20,808 nucleotides of DNA from positions 154,557 to 175,364 of the forward strand of contig JH152696.1 of NCBI GenBank assembly GCA_000226015.1, written 5' to 3'. The stretch is from Mnemiopsis leidyi. Its lineage: Eukaryota > Ctenophora > Tentaculata > Lobata > Bolinopsidae. A program made the position numbers and the translations under genes. The notes beneath the pieces were generated by a model, which saw nothing but the letters and a program-made list of their open reading frames with translations, searched no databases and had not been told where the DNA came from. Shown piece after piece: positions 1-9,956 of the stretch (position 1 is the stretch's first letter; each line of letters opens with the position of its first letter).

Positions 1-159
1 AAGTATGGTACACACTACCTTAACCGTCACTGGCGTGTATGTATAATTGTACATTCGGCCTCCTGTAATTGGCCGTTACACTTGTGTAACATGTGGCTGT
101 TGGAGTGTCCGAATTGAAATAAGTATGAGATAAAAAAAAGTGGCTTTGAGTAAACGTAC

Positions 160-284
160 CACTTCAACATCGTATACAAGGTCAGCACCAGGGGGGACAT
201 TCTTGCCGTCCCCGATTTTACCGTATGCCAGAACTGCAGGGATGTGAAGACGTCTCTTTTCTCCGACACATGTTCCGAGGAGAC
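160..284 (-). CDS. FKBP exon 3: C-terminal half of FKBP domain
   Basis: 125 bases, entered in phase 1 after CACTAG and ending in phase 0 before GTACGT. It encodes LLGTCVGEKRRLHIPAVLAY and then PPGADLVYDVEV, the standard FKBP end with the conserved AYG and PPG. If the donor is ignored, the frame runs on to a TAA at 76-78 and adds a hydrophobic, non-FKBP tail. I prefer splicing, but the alternative is not excluded. Confidence 0.82.
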
Positions 285-3200
285 CTAGTGGAGTGGGATT
301 AGTGGAGTGAGATTAAATGATTATTGCCTATATATAATATTATATTTTTTCGTGAAGTTTACTGAGGTTTAATTGGTGTTTTTAAATGTTCCGTTTCCTA
401 AGGAGTGTCCTCTGAGAGGACTACAGAAAAATATAAATGTCTGTAATGTTGCCCCACTGCACGGAAATCTTTAGTAAAAGGCGAAAGATTTATTCGTGAT
501 GCAGCGAGACCAGACTACCAGAGAAGTGTTGATGAGCGGGTATACCTTGCAGAGAAAATTTATCCTTGTGTTCGGAATGAGACACAGCTTATATATGCTT
601 AATGTTGGAAATAACCCTCAGCAGGAAGCTACCCAACGCGGAGAAGGTAAATACTTCAAAATTACCATGTCTAAATAACGGAAGAGACAATACAATACGT
701 TGAATTTTTTAATACAATGTCAGTTTTAAAACTAATTATAATTAAATGAACTCTTGTTGGTATTATGCAGTATGCTACGTGACACTATGAGGAATGCGCT
801 AAAAATATACATCACACAATACTTGTGAAGGGCTGTAAACGATTTAGCACTCCACATGGATTGTGCAACGTGGCCGTAAAGCTGGGACACAGCGTTGTGT
901 CACATAACACAACGTGGCCCGGTAACAGTCAACACTCTCAATTTGCAACGTGGTCAATTACACGTTCTATAACATGGTCAGCTACACGTTTCACTAAATG
1001 GAGCACATCCTCACCACTCGGGGATCAAACTTTAGGAGTACGAAATTAAATACCAATAAAAAGTTCATGAAATCAAGCAAAAAATGTGTGGTTATGGATG
1101 TTCAAATTCTTACCTCGCTCAAGCCCCTTGATCATGTAGCCATGTCCGATCTTAAAAGAAGATGGTTTCTTGGAGTCATGACTGCTCTCGAACCTTTCGT
1201 ATCCGTTAGCTAGAAAACCGTGGAACTCTGCAGTTAACATGTCTCCTTCCTCTGCCTTCTTGTCGCAGTCCTCTCCTGGAATTAGAATTGTTCATTATTT
1301 ACAATCTCTCCTGGAATTAGAGGATCAGGGTTGTTGAATTGTTCATTATTTACAATCTTGTCGCAGTCCTCTCCTGGAATTGGAGGTCAGGGTTGTTGAA
1401 TTGTTCATTATTTACAATCTCTCCTGGAAGTAGAGGTCAGGGTTGTTGAACTGTTCATTATTTACAGTCAATGTGTCGATGCAGTAAAATTAGGAAAACA
1501 TTTAGAAACATGTCTCCTTTACAGAAGGGGGATTACAGAAGGAGATTAGTTTAGGTGGGGATTAGTTGAGGAGATTATATTTGTTTCATTTTAAACGAAC
1601 ATTTTGTCCTACGACAATCTTATCACCTTAGCTACAGATAACGGTTTCTCTACCACCTAAAAATGCTGACTAGACCACTTTTTTGCAGAGGTACCATTAC
1701 AATCGCACCCTCCCTTAACAACCTAATAAAACTTAACCTGACATTATCGCAATTACCATACTCTTAAAGTCACAGAGCGGCAAATTGAGACAGTTTTCGT
1801 TACTTTGATAAGCCGACGAAATTGACCGATAGTTGGACTCTAAATTTAGAAGTCGGTACAAGTTTAGGGGTGGAATAGGCAAATAATCAAATATCCCTCA
1901 TTTGTAAGAGCACAGGTGCAAGAGAGGATAAACAATGTAGCGATAGCTTTGTAGCGCATTTCCTAATAGCATCTAGAGACAGCGGTGCGACTTCAATTTT
2001 TGCTGGCCTTAACAACATATCTTTAAAATATCCTCTTTTGATGAGTCCATAAATTGGTAAGGGATTTGATGTTTCCGAAATCACTGAGTTTAGGTTCGTT
2101 AATTTTATTTGATTTTGAGTCCAGCAGAGAGTACGTTTTTTGACACAACTTCAACTTTTACAATATGAGAGGCTCGTTCATTTTTATTCTCAAAAAAAGA
2201 ATCCTTTGAATTACAACGACCTTTTTGTTTTCGATAGACCATATGTTATAGAGTGAGGGCGGCGCTGTTGAAATCAAAACTACATACTACCGAAATTACA
2301 CTACACAATTTACTGATGGTATTGACGTATTTGAAAACTTAATCCTCTTCTAAAGTAAGAAAATATTTACAGAGCCAAGTAAGCCCCTTTGTAACGCCGA
2401 TCTTATGTGCAACGCTGAACTAAGACTATACCCTAAATCTATTGCTAATGGTCGGCTTCTATTGGTGACCATAGGGAAGATGCAGTTAGTAGGCAACTTT
2501 AGGTAAGATTTGTATAGCCAGCTAGCCGCAAGCAGTGTTGTACTAGATTGTAAACCTGAATCTGCTATAAGGAGAGCTGGTTAAAAATGGTTTTGTCCAC
2601 CTCAACTAATTGTTAAATTACTTGTTTAAGAGTACAGCCAACAGGTGGTGCGCTTTGAAACCGAGACACAAAACAGTTTATAGTCAGTTGGTGCGTATTT
2701 TTTGTCTCGCATGAGTTAAACTACAAACTCGACCAAGCGTTGTAGACAAAGAAGATTTGGATAGGAAATAAACTTTGGCTCGTTCATTTCAACGTCAGCG
2801 TGGTGTGAAATATGCGTTTATCTTATTGAATTCTCTTAGAGGAGCAACCAGGTGACAGAAAATCCAGGTACAAAGCAGAATATTTGATCAGAAGAACCAG
2901 ATGAATAGAGCTAAATAGTTTGGCACTTTAAAACAATAGTCACACAACGTTTCTACTAAACTCTGAAATTTCCTGACACGTCTTTGTTACAGTCAGACGA
3001 TCAGCTTTACTTTACGGCTTAATTTCGTTTGTTTTCAGAGAGGACTCTCAGAAATTTTCGTATGTTTGGATTTAGATTCTATTCAGGCGTCAAACGCCGA
3101 TAGTTTGCATTTTGCTACTCGATTTCAGTGCCTTCTAAATCTTGCCTCTTTTCACTAAGTAAATTAATTGATTAACATTCCTGGTAGTCCAAATGTTTTG

Positions 3201-6200
3201 ACACATAAAAGCCCAAAACTGACAAATATTTACCTCTCACCACAGTCGGCTTGTATACCTATTCGGATATCGTAAATTTTATTCCAAATTACTAATATTC
3301 TCAGATTCACAAATTCACTGGACCTTAGCTTCAGATCAATATCACTTCACGGTCGACTGAAATCACAAAGGTTGGACTACAAAGCTCTGCCACCTGACTG
3401 ACAGATACCACTCTCAAGATTTACCACTCATAATAACCGCCCCCATGAGGTAGAACAGTACGGATTTACCACGTCTATTCAGAGTTATATCACATCGACT
3501 ATTTCGACTAATCGACTATATTGGATTGAGCACCTCTGGCCATAGTCCAGACTCCAGAGTTCATGAAGCTTCAAGCTTCCCATTTTGCTGTTGAAATTAA
3601 CTTTTCAAAGGATCAACCTTAAAGCGAGTACGAAATTGATTCTAGGCCCGACTTCCGACTAAAAAAGGCACCCTATTAACCCTCTTATCCTAGACAAAAT
3701 GGACCAATACTCCCTGGCGATGTCAGTAGTGTCACTAATCTCGTTGTTGGTACTCCCCTTAACTTCCTCGCTGTCGCAAACTTCGCTAGGAACCTCTTCT
3801 GAGGACCCTAGCCAGTCCTCTCTTCAAGTTAATCAGTGCTATTGACGCTCTACTGTGTCTCTCCATGCTCCACAACCTCATCTCGCCTCTCAGTCAGGTA
3901 GAGGAAGACACCGGAAGACACTCCACTATCTGTATCCTGGTTTCCTGGTTTTGGAATATTTTCAGTCGACTGTCTCTTTTTTGTCGAGCGTGTTGAGTGT
4001 TACACGCACTATTATATTAGCCTTCATAGTCCTTTCTTCAACATTGATAGCCGGCCAATAGCGTTACTGATGGTTGTTGAACTCGTTTACTTGGTGTTGT
4101 ATGAGAGTGCTCCTTGGTTAACTGGACACCGTGTTCCTGTCTATCACTTTGGGGCATGTGGCTGGTCTGTTGACGATGACCATTTTTGTGTTCCTTATCA
4201 TATCTGTTACTCTCTCGCATACTTTCTACCGGTTATATTGACAATTGACAATAGGGGGTTATACAGCTATTTTTTGATCCTTGAGGAAGAACAAGTCAAA
4301 GTTAAGTGAGCTAAAAGGTAAGAGGTCTAACACTTATTACAGTGCAATACAGCAAATACTATTTTGATACTGGTGGTCATATAAGCATCGTGCAACCTTC
4401 CCTACGCTATCGTTATCTTTATTCTTGATATAAGGACTACTAATTGCGCTCAAACGATAGCAAACTTGAAATACTCTGAGGAGTTTCTCACATATTTAAT
4501 TTCGCTTGGTTCAGTGTATTTATTGGTGATAAATGCAGCTGTAACTCCTATTGTATTTCTCTTGAGGATAAGGGAATTCAACCTGTTGTATAAGAAGAGT
4601 GCCAATAACGATACATGCAACAGTTACTATGTCAATTCGCTACAGGAATAAATTAATGAAGAAGTTTACGATTCTGGGAAGACAATTTCAGTTATTTCAA
4701 AATATCAGCTGTATTAAGACGGAACACCTAATATAAGTTTTGCAATGTAAATTTCGAATCATACCATGCAATTACAAGAACTTTATTCACAAGTGGTGTA
4801 TCAACAAATTGAGTCCTATTAACTAAACTAAATTTGTAGTCTGCTTTGTAGTCTGCTTACTTATACAATCACTCACACATAGCTTGATATAGGTTCAATT
4901 TTACAGGATTGCAAAATTTGGCTTAAATTTGAACTTATTGACCAGTTTAACGACAGGATGAACGGTGTAAACCTGACTCTTTCAACGATTTCATTTCTGT
5001 GTCTGGTAATTGGAGCTCCTCTCAACATTCTGGCTCTTGTATACTTTCTAAAGAGCCCTTCCAGGACACTTGCAAACAAAATGTTCTCAATGGTGAGCGC
5101 TATTGATTCAGTTCTCTGCTTATCCATGCTGTACAGCTTTGTAGCATTGGTGAGTGAATTGACGGAGGAAAACGCTAAAAGTGTCTGCTATATGTCAGAT
5201 TCATTGCTGGATTTGGAACATCTTTAGCCGATTTTCTCTGTTCTTATCCAGTTTACTTGCAGTTATGAGAGCAGCAAGTGTGTACAACCCATTTGCTAAT
5301 ATTCCCAACAAACCCATCATAATTGTAGTAGTGTTCAATGTCATCTACTTGGTCTTGTTTGAGTGTTCTCCAGATTTTCAGTCTCACAGAAACATTACCT
5401 TCACATATGGTGTTTGCGACTGGTCTGTGGCTTTTGCAGTAAGGAAACCCTATCACATGCTTTACTCTTTAGCCTACTATTTACCGATCATTTTGACAAT
5501 TGGAAGCTCATTAACATCGTTCTGTCTGTTGAGAAGAAACAGAAACAAGTTCCATGGATTGCAAGGAGAGGAAGCAACCACTTATCTTAGTCAATGTTAT
5601 GCCTCAAACACAATATTTATACTGGTTATCATTTATGCAGTGTGCAATGTGCCATATGCTTTTGCCTTGTTTATTGTTGATCTGGAAATAGTGACTGGAC
5701 TGGATCGACTGAGGTATAGCGTTTTTTCTGGGAAACATGTGGAATTACAGTCATTTGGATCCGTGTATCTTGTAGCTATTAATGCTGCAGTGAACCCAGT
5801 CGTTTTTTTGATGAGGCTAACAGAATTTCGTTATTATGTCAGAAGATGGCTGATGTTATGCTTAAGAAGAGCTTAGACGTCTTTCAAAGTGTTCATCAGT
5901 ATTCACAAATGACTATTGAAAGGGACAATCTAATAAACACATATTTTTTATTTAACTTATATTTGAATTATTATTTCAGTAGGCGAGACAAAAACAAAAT
6001 ATTCAAATTATTATTATTATCAAATCTATACATTTACATGAATAAAGCTCACTCGATCATGGCCCCTTTTTGTGGTCAAAATATGTAACTTGATAGATAA
6101 GTTCAAAAAAGATGAGTAATTAGTAACAAATTTGTTTACCTTTTTGAAGAACCTCTATCTGAACACCATCATGGTCGAATTTATATAACACTTCCGCATC

Positions 6201-6284
6201 TTTGTCAAATCTATAAACTTCATCTGCCAGGATCACTGAAACTGATACTATAAACGAAATCACAAGGACAAGTAGAGAATTCAT
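160..6284 (-). CDS. ER-type FKBP peptidyl-prolyl cis-trans isomerase, three exons, 3' end off window
   Basis: The gene spans three exons on the minus strand (6284-6140, 1275-1114, 284-160). They join in phase 1 then phase 1, giving 144 codons with no stop. The product starts with a hydrophobic signal peptide (about residues 1-20, likely cut before DEVYRF), then one FKBP domain: IEVLQKG, GDMLTAEFHGFLANG, FKIGHGYMIKGLERG, CVGEKRRLHIPAVLAYG, NVPPGADLVYDVEV. Known family role: FKBPs with a signal peptide fold proline-containing secretory proteins in the ER. The closest types by eye are FKBP2 and FKBP7/14. After exon 3 a gtacgt donor suggests more coding sequence to the left, such as EF-hands or an ER-retention tail; this part is inference. 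Relative to FKBP12, Trp59 is Leu and Asp37 is Glu, so catalysis may be weak. A tandem GPCR pair sits in intron 1 on the other strand. Confidence 0.88.
285..1113 (-). other. FKBP intron 2, no gene seen
   Basis: No convincing coding sequence. Around 870-1000 there is a loose run of related motifs (caacgtggcc, caacgtggtcaattacacg, acatggtcagctacacg), which reads as a decayed low-copy repeat. Short ORFs here show no codon pattern or protein motif. Confidence 0.6.
1114..1275 (-). CDS. FKBP exon 2: N-terminal half of FKBP domain
   Basis: 162 bases, phase 1 at both ends. The acceptor is TTCCAG and the donor is G|GTAAG. It encodes GEDCDKKAEEGDMLTAEFHG onward to MIKGLERG. The conserved FKBP positions FxSS (here FESS) and the IKG turn are present, but Leu replaces the pocket Trp (GLERG, where FKBP12 has GWEEG). 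The acceptor end is the first unit of a degenerate tandem array, so the exact acceptor used could vary. Confidence 0.88.
1262..1468. repeat. Degenerate tandem array that copies the FKBP exon 2 splice acceptor
   Basis: Four imperfect units share ctctcctggaa(t/g)t(a/g)ga followed by (a/c)tgttcattatttaca. On the minus strand each unit contains TTCCAG|GAGAG, the exon 2 acceptor, with possible exon starts at 1275, 1310, 1373 and 1423. The unit at about 1357-1377 also copies 17 nt of exon 2 itself. Spacings are 35, 63 and 50 bp, so the units differ by internal deletions. Confidence 0.85.
1470..3690. other. FKBP intron 1 (distal part), no gene seen
   Basis: About 2.2 kb between the splice-site array and the first receptor copy. 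I read both strands for receptor, transposase or reverse-transcriptase motifs and found none. The base composition is ordinary and AT-rich, with only short repeats such as the cgacta motifs near 3495-3525. Confidence 0.5.
3699..4651 (+). pseudogene. Degenerate class A GPCR, tandem paralogue of the next gene
   Basis: Segments matching the neighbouring receptor appear in order but in changing frames. TM1 has TPLNFLAV, TM2 has SAIDALLCLSML, TM3 has TICILVSWFWNIFSR, then VELVYLVLYES, ECL2 with FGACGWSV, TM5 with YSLAYFLPVILT, TM6 with CNLPYA, and TM7 with GSVYLLVINAAVTPIVF. Breaks visible are a frame change at about 3750, TGA at 3800-3802, a frame change into TM2, another at the T-run 3977-3982, a further change before ICL2, deletion or scrambling after TM5, and TAA at 4382-4384. 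NPxxY has become TPIVF. No single set of introns repairs these, so it is a dead copy. It is nested in FKBP intron 1 on the opposite strand. Confidence 0.88.
4893..4906 (+). promoter_or_regulatory. 3' splice site upstream of GPCR start
   Basis: A pyrimidine-rich stretch ending TTTTACAG lies 51 nt before the ATG at 4958. The frame is open from the acceptor into the ATG (LQDCKIWLKFELIDQFNDRM), so either a 5' UTR exon, an extra coding exon or a trans-spliced leader could join here. Confidence 0.45.
4958..5876 (+). CDS. Rhodopsin-like (class A) orphan GPCR with one frameshift
   Basis: Seven-helix receptor of about 305 codons, essentially intronless. The N-terminus is short with one NLT glycosylation site. 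Visible landmarks: TM1 GAPLNILALVYF (Asn23 = N1.50), TM2 SAIDSVLCL (Asp50 = D2.50), TM3 with C3.25 and VMRAASVYNPF (DRY replaced by MRA), ECL2 cysteine in YGVCDWSV, TM5 YYLPIILT (P5.50), TM6 CNVPYA (P6.50), TM7 AINAAVNPVVF (NPxxF). The frame changes by one base near 5177-5192, between TM2 and C3.25. With that allowed, D2.50 to C3.25 is 29 residues, exactly as in the upstream paralogue. It may be a young pseudogene, an allele or a base-call error. Ligand unknown. I do not recognise a vertebrate orthologue; lineage-specific chemosensory or peptide receptors look like this. Confidence 0.85.
6041..6046 (+). terminator. Polyadenylation signal AATAAA for the GPCR
   Basis: A canonical AATAAA 165 nt after the receptor stop codon, on the receptor strand, inside FKBP intron 1. 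The 3' end of the nested gene would therefore fall within about 100 bp of FKBP exon 1. Confidence 0.5.
6140..6284 (-). CDS. FKBP exon 1: start codon and signal peptide
   Basis: Coding part of exon 1, 145 bases, ending in phase 1 at a GGTAAAC donor. The ATG is chosen because it opens a clean secretory signal (MNSLLVLVISFIVSVSVILA) directly followed by charged mature sequence that runs into the FKBP domain (DGVQIEVLQK). A 3' splice site lies only 6 nt upstream of the ATG. Confidence 0.85.
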
Positions 6285-6310
6285 GACTTCCTAAAGTGGA
6301 GATGATTAAT
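6285..6310 (-). promoter_or_regulatory. 3' splice site 6 nt upstream of FKBP start codon
   Basis: On the minus strand the sequence reads CATCTCCACTTTAG|GAAGTC-ATG, a good pyrimidine tract and AG. This suggests either a non-coding first exon upstream or a trans-spliced leader site. Confidence 0.5.
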
Positions 6311-6335
6311 AAGTTTACTGATTATGATTAACAAG

Positions 6336-6385
6336 TAGTGCTAGTTAAGCTGATATAAATCTAGTACTAGTTGGGCTGATATTTT
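6336..6385. repeat. Two-copy 26 bp direct repeat upstream of FKBP
   Basis: tagtgctagttaagctgata and tagtactagttgggctgata occur 26 bp apart. This lies just upstream of the FKBP start region and could be a duplicated regulatory site or chance local duplication. Confidence 0.5.
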
Positions 6386-6389
6386 TGTA

Positions 6390-9320
6390 AATTGGGCAAA
6401 CACATTGAACATTTATATATTGTTGCATTTAAACAGTTTTCACACTAGTTTTTTTCGTCATACTTGAGGTGGCCAAACTAGGGGGTCAGGGCAGAAAATG
6501 AAACGCCATGGCCCCAATTAAAATTTAGATGGGGGAGCAAAAGTATCTTTTTCTAATGTCTGTCCTGAATTTCCACCACTTCCATTACTAAATTAAATTT
6601 AGATTTACTAAATTAAATCTAAGCTATCTGGTGTATTCCATATTTTCGATTTAAAGCTGCCACAGCAAATTTTAATGCATTGAGGTTAATAGCGTGTCAA
6701 TTTTTTACATTGACAAATTTCAGAATCATACGTATATTTATTGTTTGAAATCTTATGTCTTATTGAAAACTATAACAGATTCGACTGCATAGTGCTTGAA
6801 GTTTTGTGTTTGGCTTAAGCTGAAATTTGTCTTATGGATATACTAGAAATCACCAGTTACCTGGCCTTAGGGCCAGCTACTACCTTCCTTAATTATACTA
6901 CCTACCATATATCATTTTTACCTCACAAAAATATCAATAAGAAGAAAATTTATGACACACGGTATATTGATCAGCCAAATCAGTCAGTTCCCTTGATTTT
7001 CTCTCGTTTGCAAAATTGCAACCACAGAAGCACAGAGAATTGGCTTATAAGCTGAAATGTGGAAAGTGGTTTAGTTTTTGAAGTGATCACTAAAAAGTAA
7101 CTTAAGAAGAACTGTTCAAATCAGGACACAAAAATGCACAATTTTGCAAACTGATCGCTAACTGGGCAAGTCTACGTATAATATACGTCGTATATTTGGA
7201 CAATTTAAGTTATTGTCTACATCTAGCTAATTACTCACTGTCCTATGGAAAGATTATCAATCGGAATTCATTACCTCAATGTTCTTACCAATTACATGCT
7301 GTAGTTAATACTTAATTCATAAATTTTGCGACTTTTCTTTTCATCCTAAATCTTTATCAATTCCTTAGTACTATTGCCATTATTATTTCCTTTTTATGCA
7401 GTTTCGATTGTGTAACAACTTAAACTCCTATAACCAGCCACGTAACAATGCCCCAGCAGCCTCTGCTATGCCGGGGGCGCCATCATAAGGGGCACCAAAT
7501 CGTCATACAAATATGGGACAATTTAGCAAGACTAACTGCACAACTAGCAGAATTGCTTGTTTGGTTTTTTTTAGATTTAGATTTTTGGCCATATTGTCAC
7601 AAATAGCTCCCAATAATTTGATTGTAAAGTTGTCATTTCTTTGCCAATTGCTGGTCAATTGCTGATTTTGCCTTGTTGCCGAAAAATCCTTATACTCACG
7701 TCATCCATCAACTTTCTGCTGCACCCTCTGGGAAAACCGCTAATCAGCATTGGGGTCAGAAAAGTGCACCTGCCCTGTATCTGGGGATTTAAGGGCCATG
7801 CACTAGCCGACAGCAGGTATGGTCTGGGGAATTCTGGTGCAGGATAAGGACAAATAACTTAAATTTGTTAATGAGGTCTTGTTGTCTAAAGCTCTTTCAG
7901 GCTATTTTCAAACACTATTAAATACATGAGGGTTCTTAAATTTTCTGTCCCCAATGCAAATCTATTCAAAAACTTTAGTAGGAGCTCAGGGAAAGCATTT
8001 TATATTGATATTGATTGATTGTACTGCAAATAAAGTTACCCTTTTGTTTAATTACCCTTTTGTTTTATTAATAAGCCTTTATACTAGGGGCGCCACTTGA
8101 TAGCACCTTTTTACCGCCGAGGGGCACCATATTGGTTACAGCTACAACATTACGCCACTGCCCGTAACAGCTAATTTTATCATATTGGATAGTTGAGCAA
8201 CAGAATCATGCAGGTGCATTTGCTTTGGTAACCGTAGTGGCAAAACAAAACTGGCTCAACTTAACTATTTTTTCTCCTTCCTGTGGTTTTAAGAGAATTC
8301 AAAGGTCTGAACCAAAAATCGGGGCATGACATCTTTTAAGTTTAGCCTTTTTCTGACACCCTGCAAAAATCGCCCCTCCTCAATTTCATTTGTAGCCAGC
8401 TATTGGGCTTGATTTTTGCTCATCTCTCAACTATCTCTTTCAGTTGTAATAAAGATAACACATGATGATGTATGTATTTTTAAATACCCACAACCACCTC
8501 AGCACTGAATGAGCAAAATAGTGTCCCAGATAAAAACAGAGAGAAGAACATTTTTAGAACAAAACATTTCAGCCTTGTTTAAAGTCATGAAACAATAAGC
8601 TCTATTGCCAAGTCGCTTCTAATATATTTGCTTCTAAGCACGGTTCATCAAAATTTCCCCTGCTGTTGTGATGTGTGAGCTATGGCAGTCAGATTAGACT
8701 TTTACTGAACTGAACATCTAGCTTTAAGAAGCCTTGGCTTATGTGGAATCCAGACTTTGAATGGATAAGTGATTGCACCAGATATGTGCAAAGCACAAAG
8801 TTGAAAAGTAGAAGGAAATATGAGTTTACTTAAGAAATTAAAACGGTCTCAGTAATCTAGAGATATTATATTCAATACATAATTCTCCCTATTATTTATT
8901 TATTTATTTATTTATGTAAAATGGATTTATCTTGAAAATAAAAATTCGAATAAAACTGGCATAAACATTCTTCTCAAAAAGTTCACGAGTTTGTTCAAGC
9001 TCCAATCTAAAGATAATTATGTGAAATAAAACATGGGCAGAAATCAACTAATATTTCAAAGCAAACAAGTTTGATACTTGTAACCGATATACCTCAGAAG
9101 AATCAACAGAAAATGTTAAAACAAGCAGTGACGCATTGTCCAATTCTTACTGACATTTTATAACAGATTTATAGTGTTCCTAGGCATTCTACTGAAATTG
9201 CACTTTCGCGGTGATATAACTCGACTCTCGCAGCTCGAAACTGAACGAGACCGTTTCGCTAAAACGGTAAAAGAATATAATTTCGTCAACAAATTATGAA
9301 AATAGATACGATAGATTTGT
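6390..9320. other. Intergenic, no gene seen
   Basis: About 2.9 kb without a supportable gene on either strand. The short ORFs (for example 6834-7055 and 7641-7847) lack protein motifs. Contents are AT-rich sequence, two GC-rich snippets with related wording (ggcgccatcataaggggcacc near 7480 and ggcgcca...ggggcaccatattgg near 8090), and a 15 bp direct duplication acccttttgttt near 8038-8063. Confidence 0.5.
8893..8915. repeat. (TTTA)n microsatellite
   Basis: About five uninterrupted tetranucleotide TTTA units in an AT-rich intergenic stretch. Confidence 0.9.
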
Positions 9321-9410
9321 TTGACTTTGTCCTACCCTTATTCGAAGCGAATGAAATTTGTTTGCTCTAACCAGAACCCTTTTGCGCCACAGCCACGCGT
9401 GTAGCGTGCG

Positions 9411-9526
9411 TAAGCACCTAGTGACCATTGACGAGATTATATCCGTCTACCATTCTAATGAAACGATAGCTTTAGCATTTAGCTGCGTGAGTCGGGTATC
9501 ACCGCGACAATAACAAATAAGCACCT
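9411..9526. mobile_element. Short insertion flanked by taagcacct direct repeats
   Basis: The repeat taagcacct(a/g)gt at 9411 and 9518 brackets about 98 bp. The insert carries the motifs ttgacgagattatatccgtc and gctgcgtgagtcgggtatca, both found again at 10848-10904 in a second insertion with different flanks. Shared inside and different flanking repeats outside are what one expects of a small non-autonomous element with target-site duplication. Confidence 0.5.
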
Positions 9527-9817
9527 GGTTAGATTATAAATGTGTTGGGACTACAATGATAGATACGGAGAATGTTCAAACGCGCAAAAATTTGTAGGTT
9601 GATAACCTACTGTCGCGGCCATCACGCGCTGTCACGCATTTCTATGACCAAAAGCTTTATTGTATGAGTTTACAATCTTCATCAGTTTTCAAATTCACAC
9701 GGTAGAAAGATTTGTTTCTTGTTTAAAACCAAGTTATCTGGAAAATTTATCACAGTTCACACGAAGTTGCTGCCTGCTGGCATTAAGGTAATTATTGCAA
9801 CATTGCGTGATAAATAC

Positions 9818-9837
9818 GTACGTGCGCGCGCACGTAC
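9818..9837. repeat. Perfect 20 bp palindrome
   Basis: gtacgtgcgcgcgcacgtac is its own reverse complement, with an alternating purine-pyrimidine centre that could form a cruciform or Z-DNA. It sits at the left part of the palindrome-rich cluster. Confidence 0.9.
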
Positions 9838-9956
9838 AGTCTCTTTCCTAGCGCTCGAATGAGGTTTTTCACCCGTCTATGAATTTCGAAGAAATTCTAG
9901 ACGCTCATCGCCCGTTAAGCAAAAATTAGCTTTGTAGGTTGGTAACCTAGTTGAAG

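Noticed and set aside
76..159. Read-through of FKBP exon 3 to a TAA at 76-78
   Set aside because: It adds a hydrophobic tail unlike any FKBP end I know, and the GTACGT donor at 159 is good. Kept as an alternative only.
2080..2110. aggttcgtt and similar B-box-like words suggesting tRNA genes or tRNA-derived SINEs
   Set aside because: No matching A-box, acceptor stem or anticodon arm could be folded around any of them on either strand.
5150..5198. 49 nt GT-AG micro-intron (gtgagt...gtcag) that would restore the receptor frame
   Set aside because: Removing it deletes ECL1 and the conserved TM3 cysteine and leaves D2.50 to R3.50 about 14 residues too short, while the paralogue keeps this region as coding sequence.
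7641..7847. 68-codon open frame in the intergenic region
   Set aside because: No motif, no splice context and ordinary length for chance.
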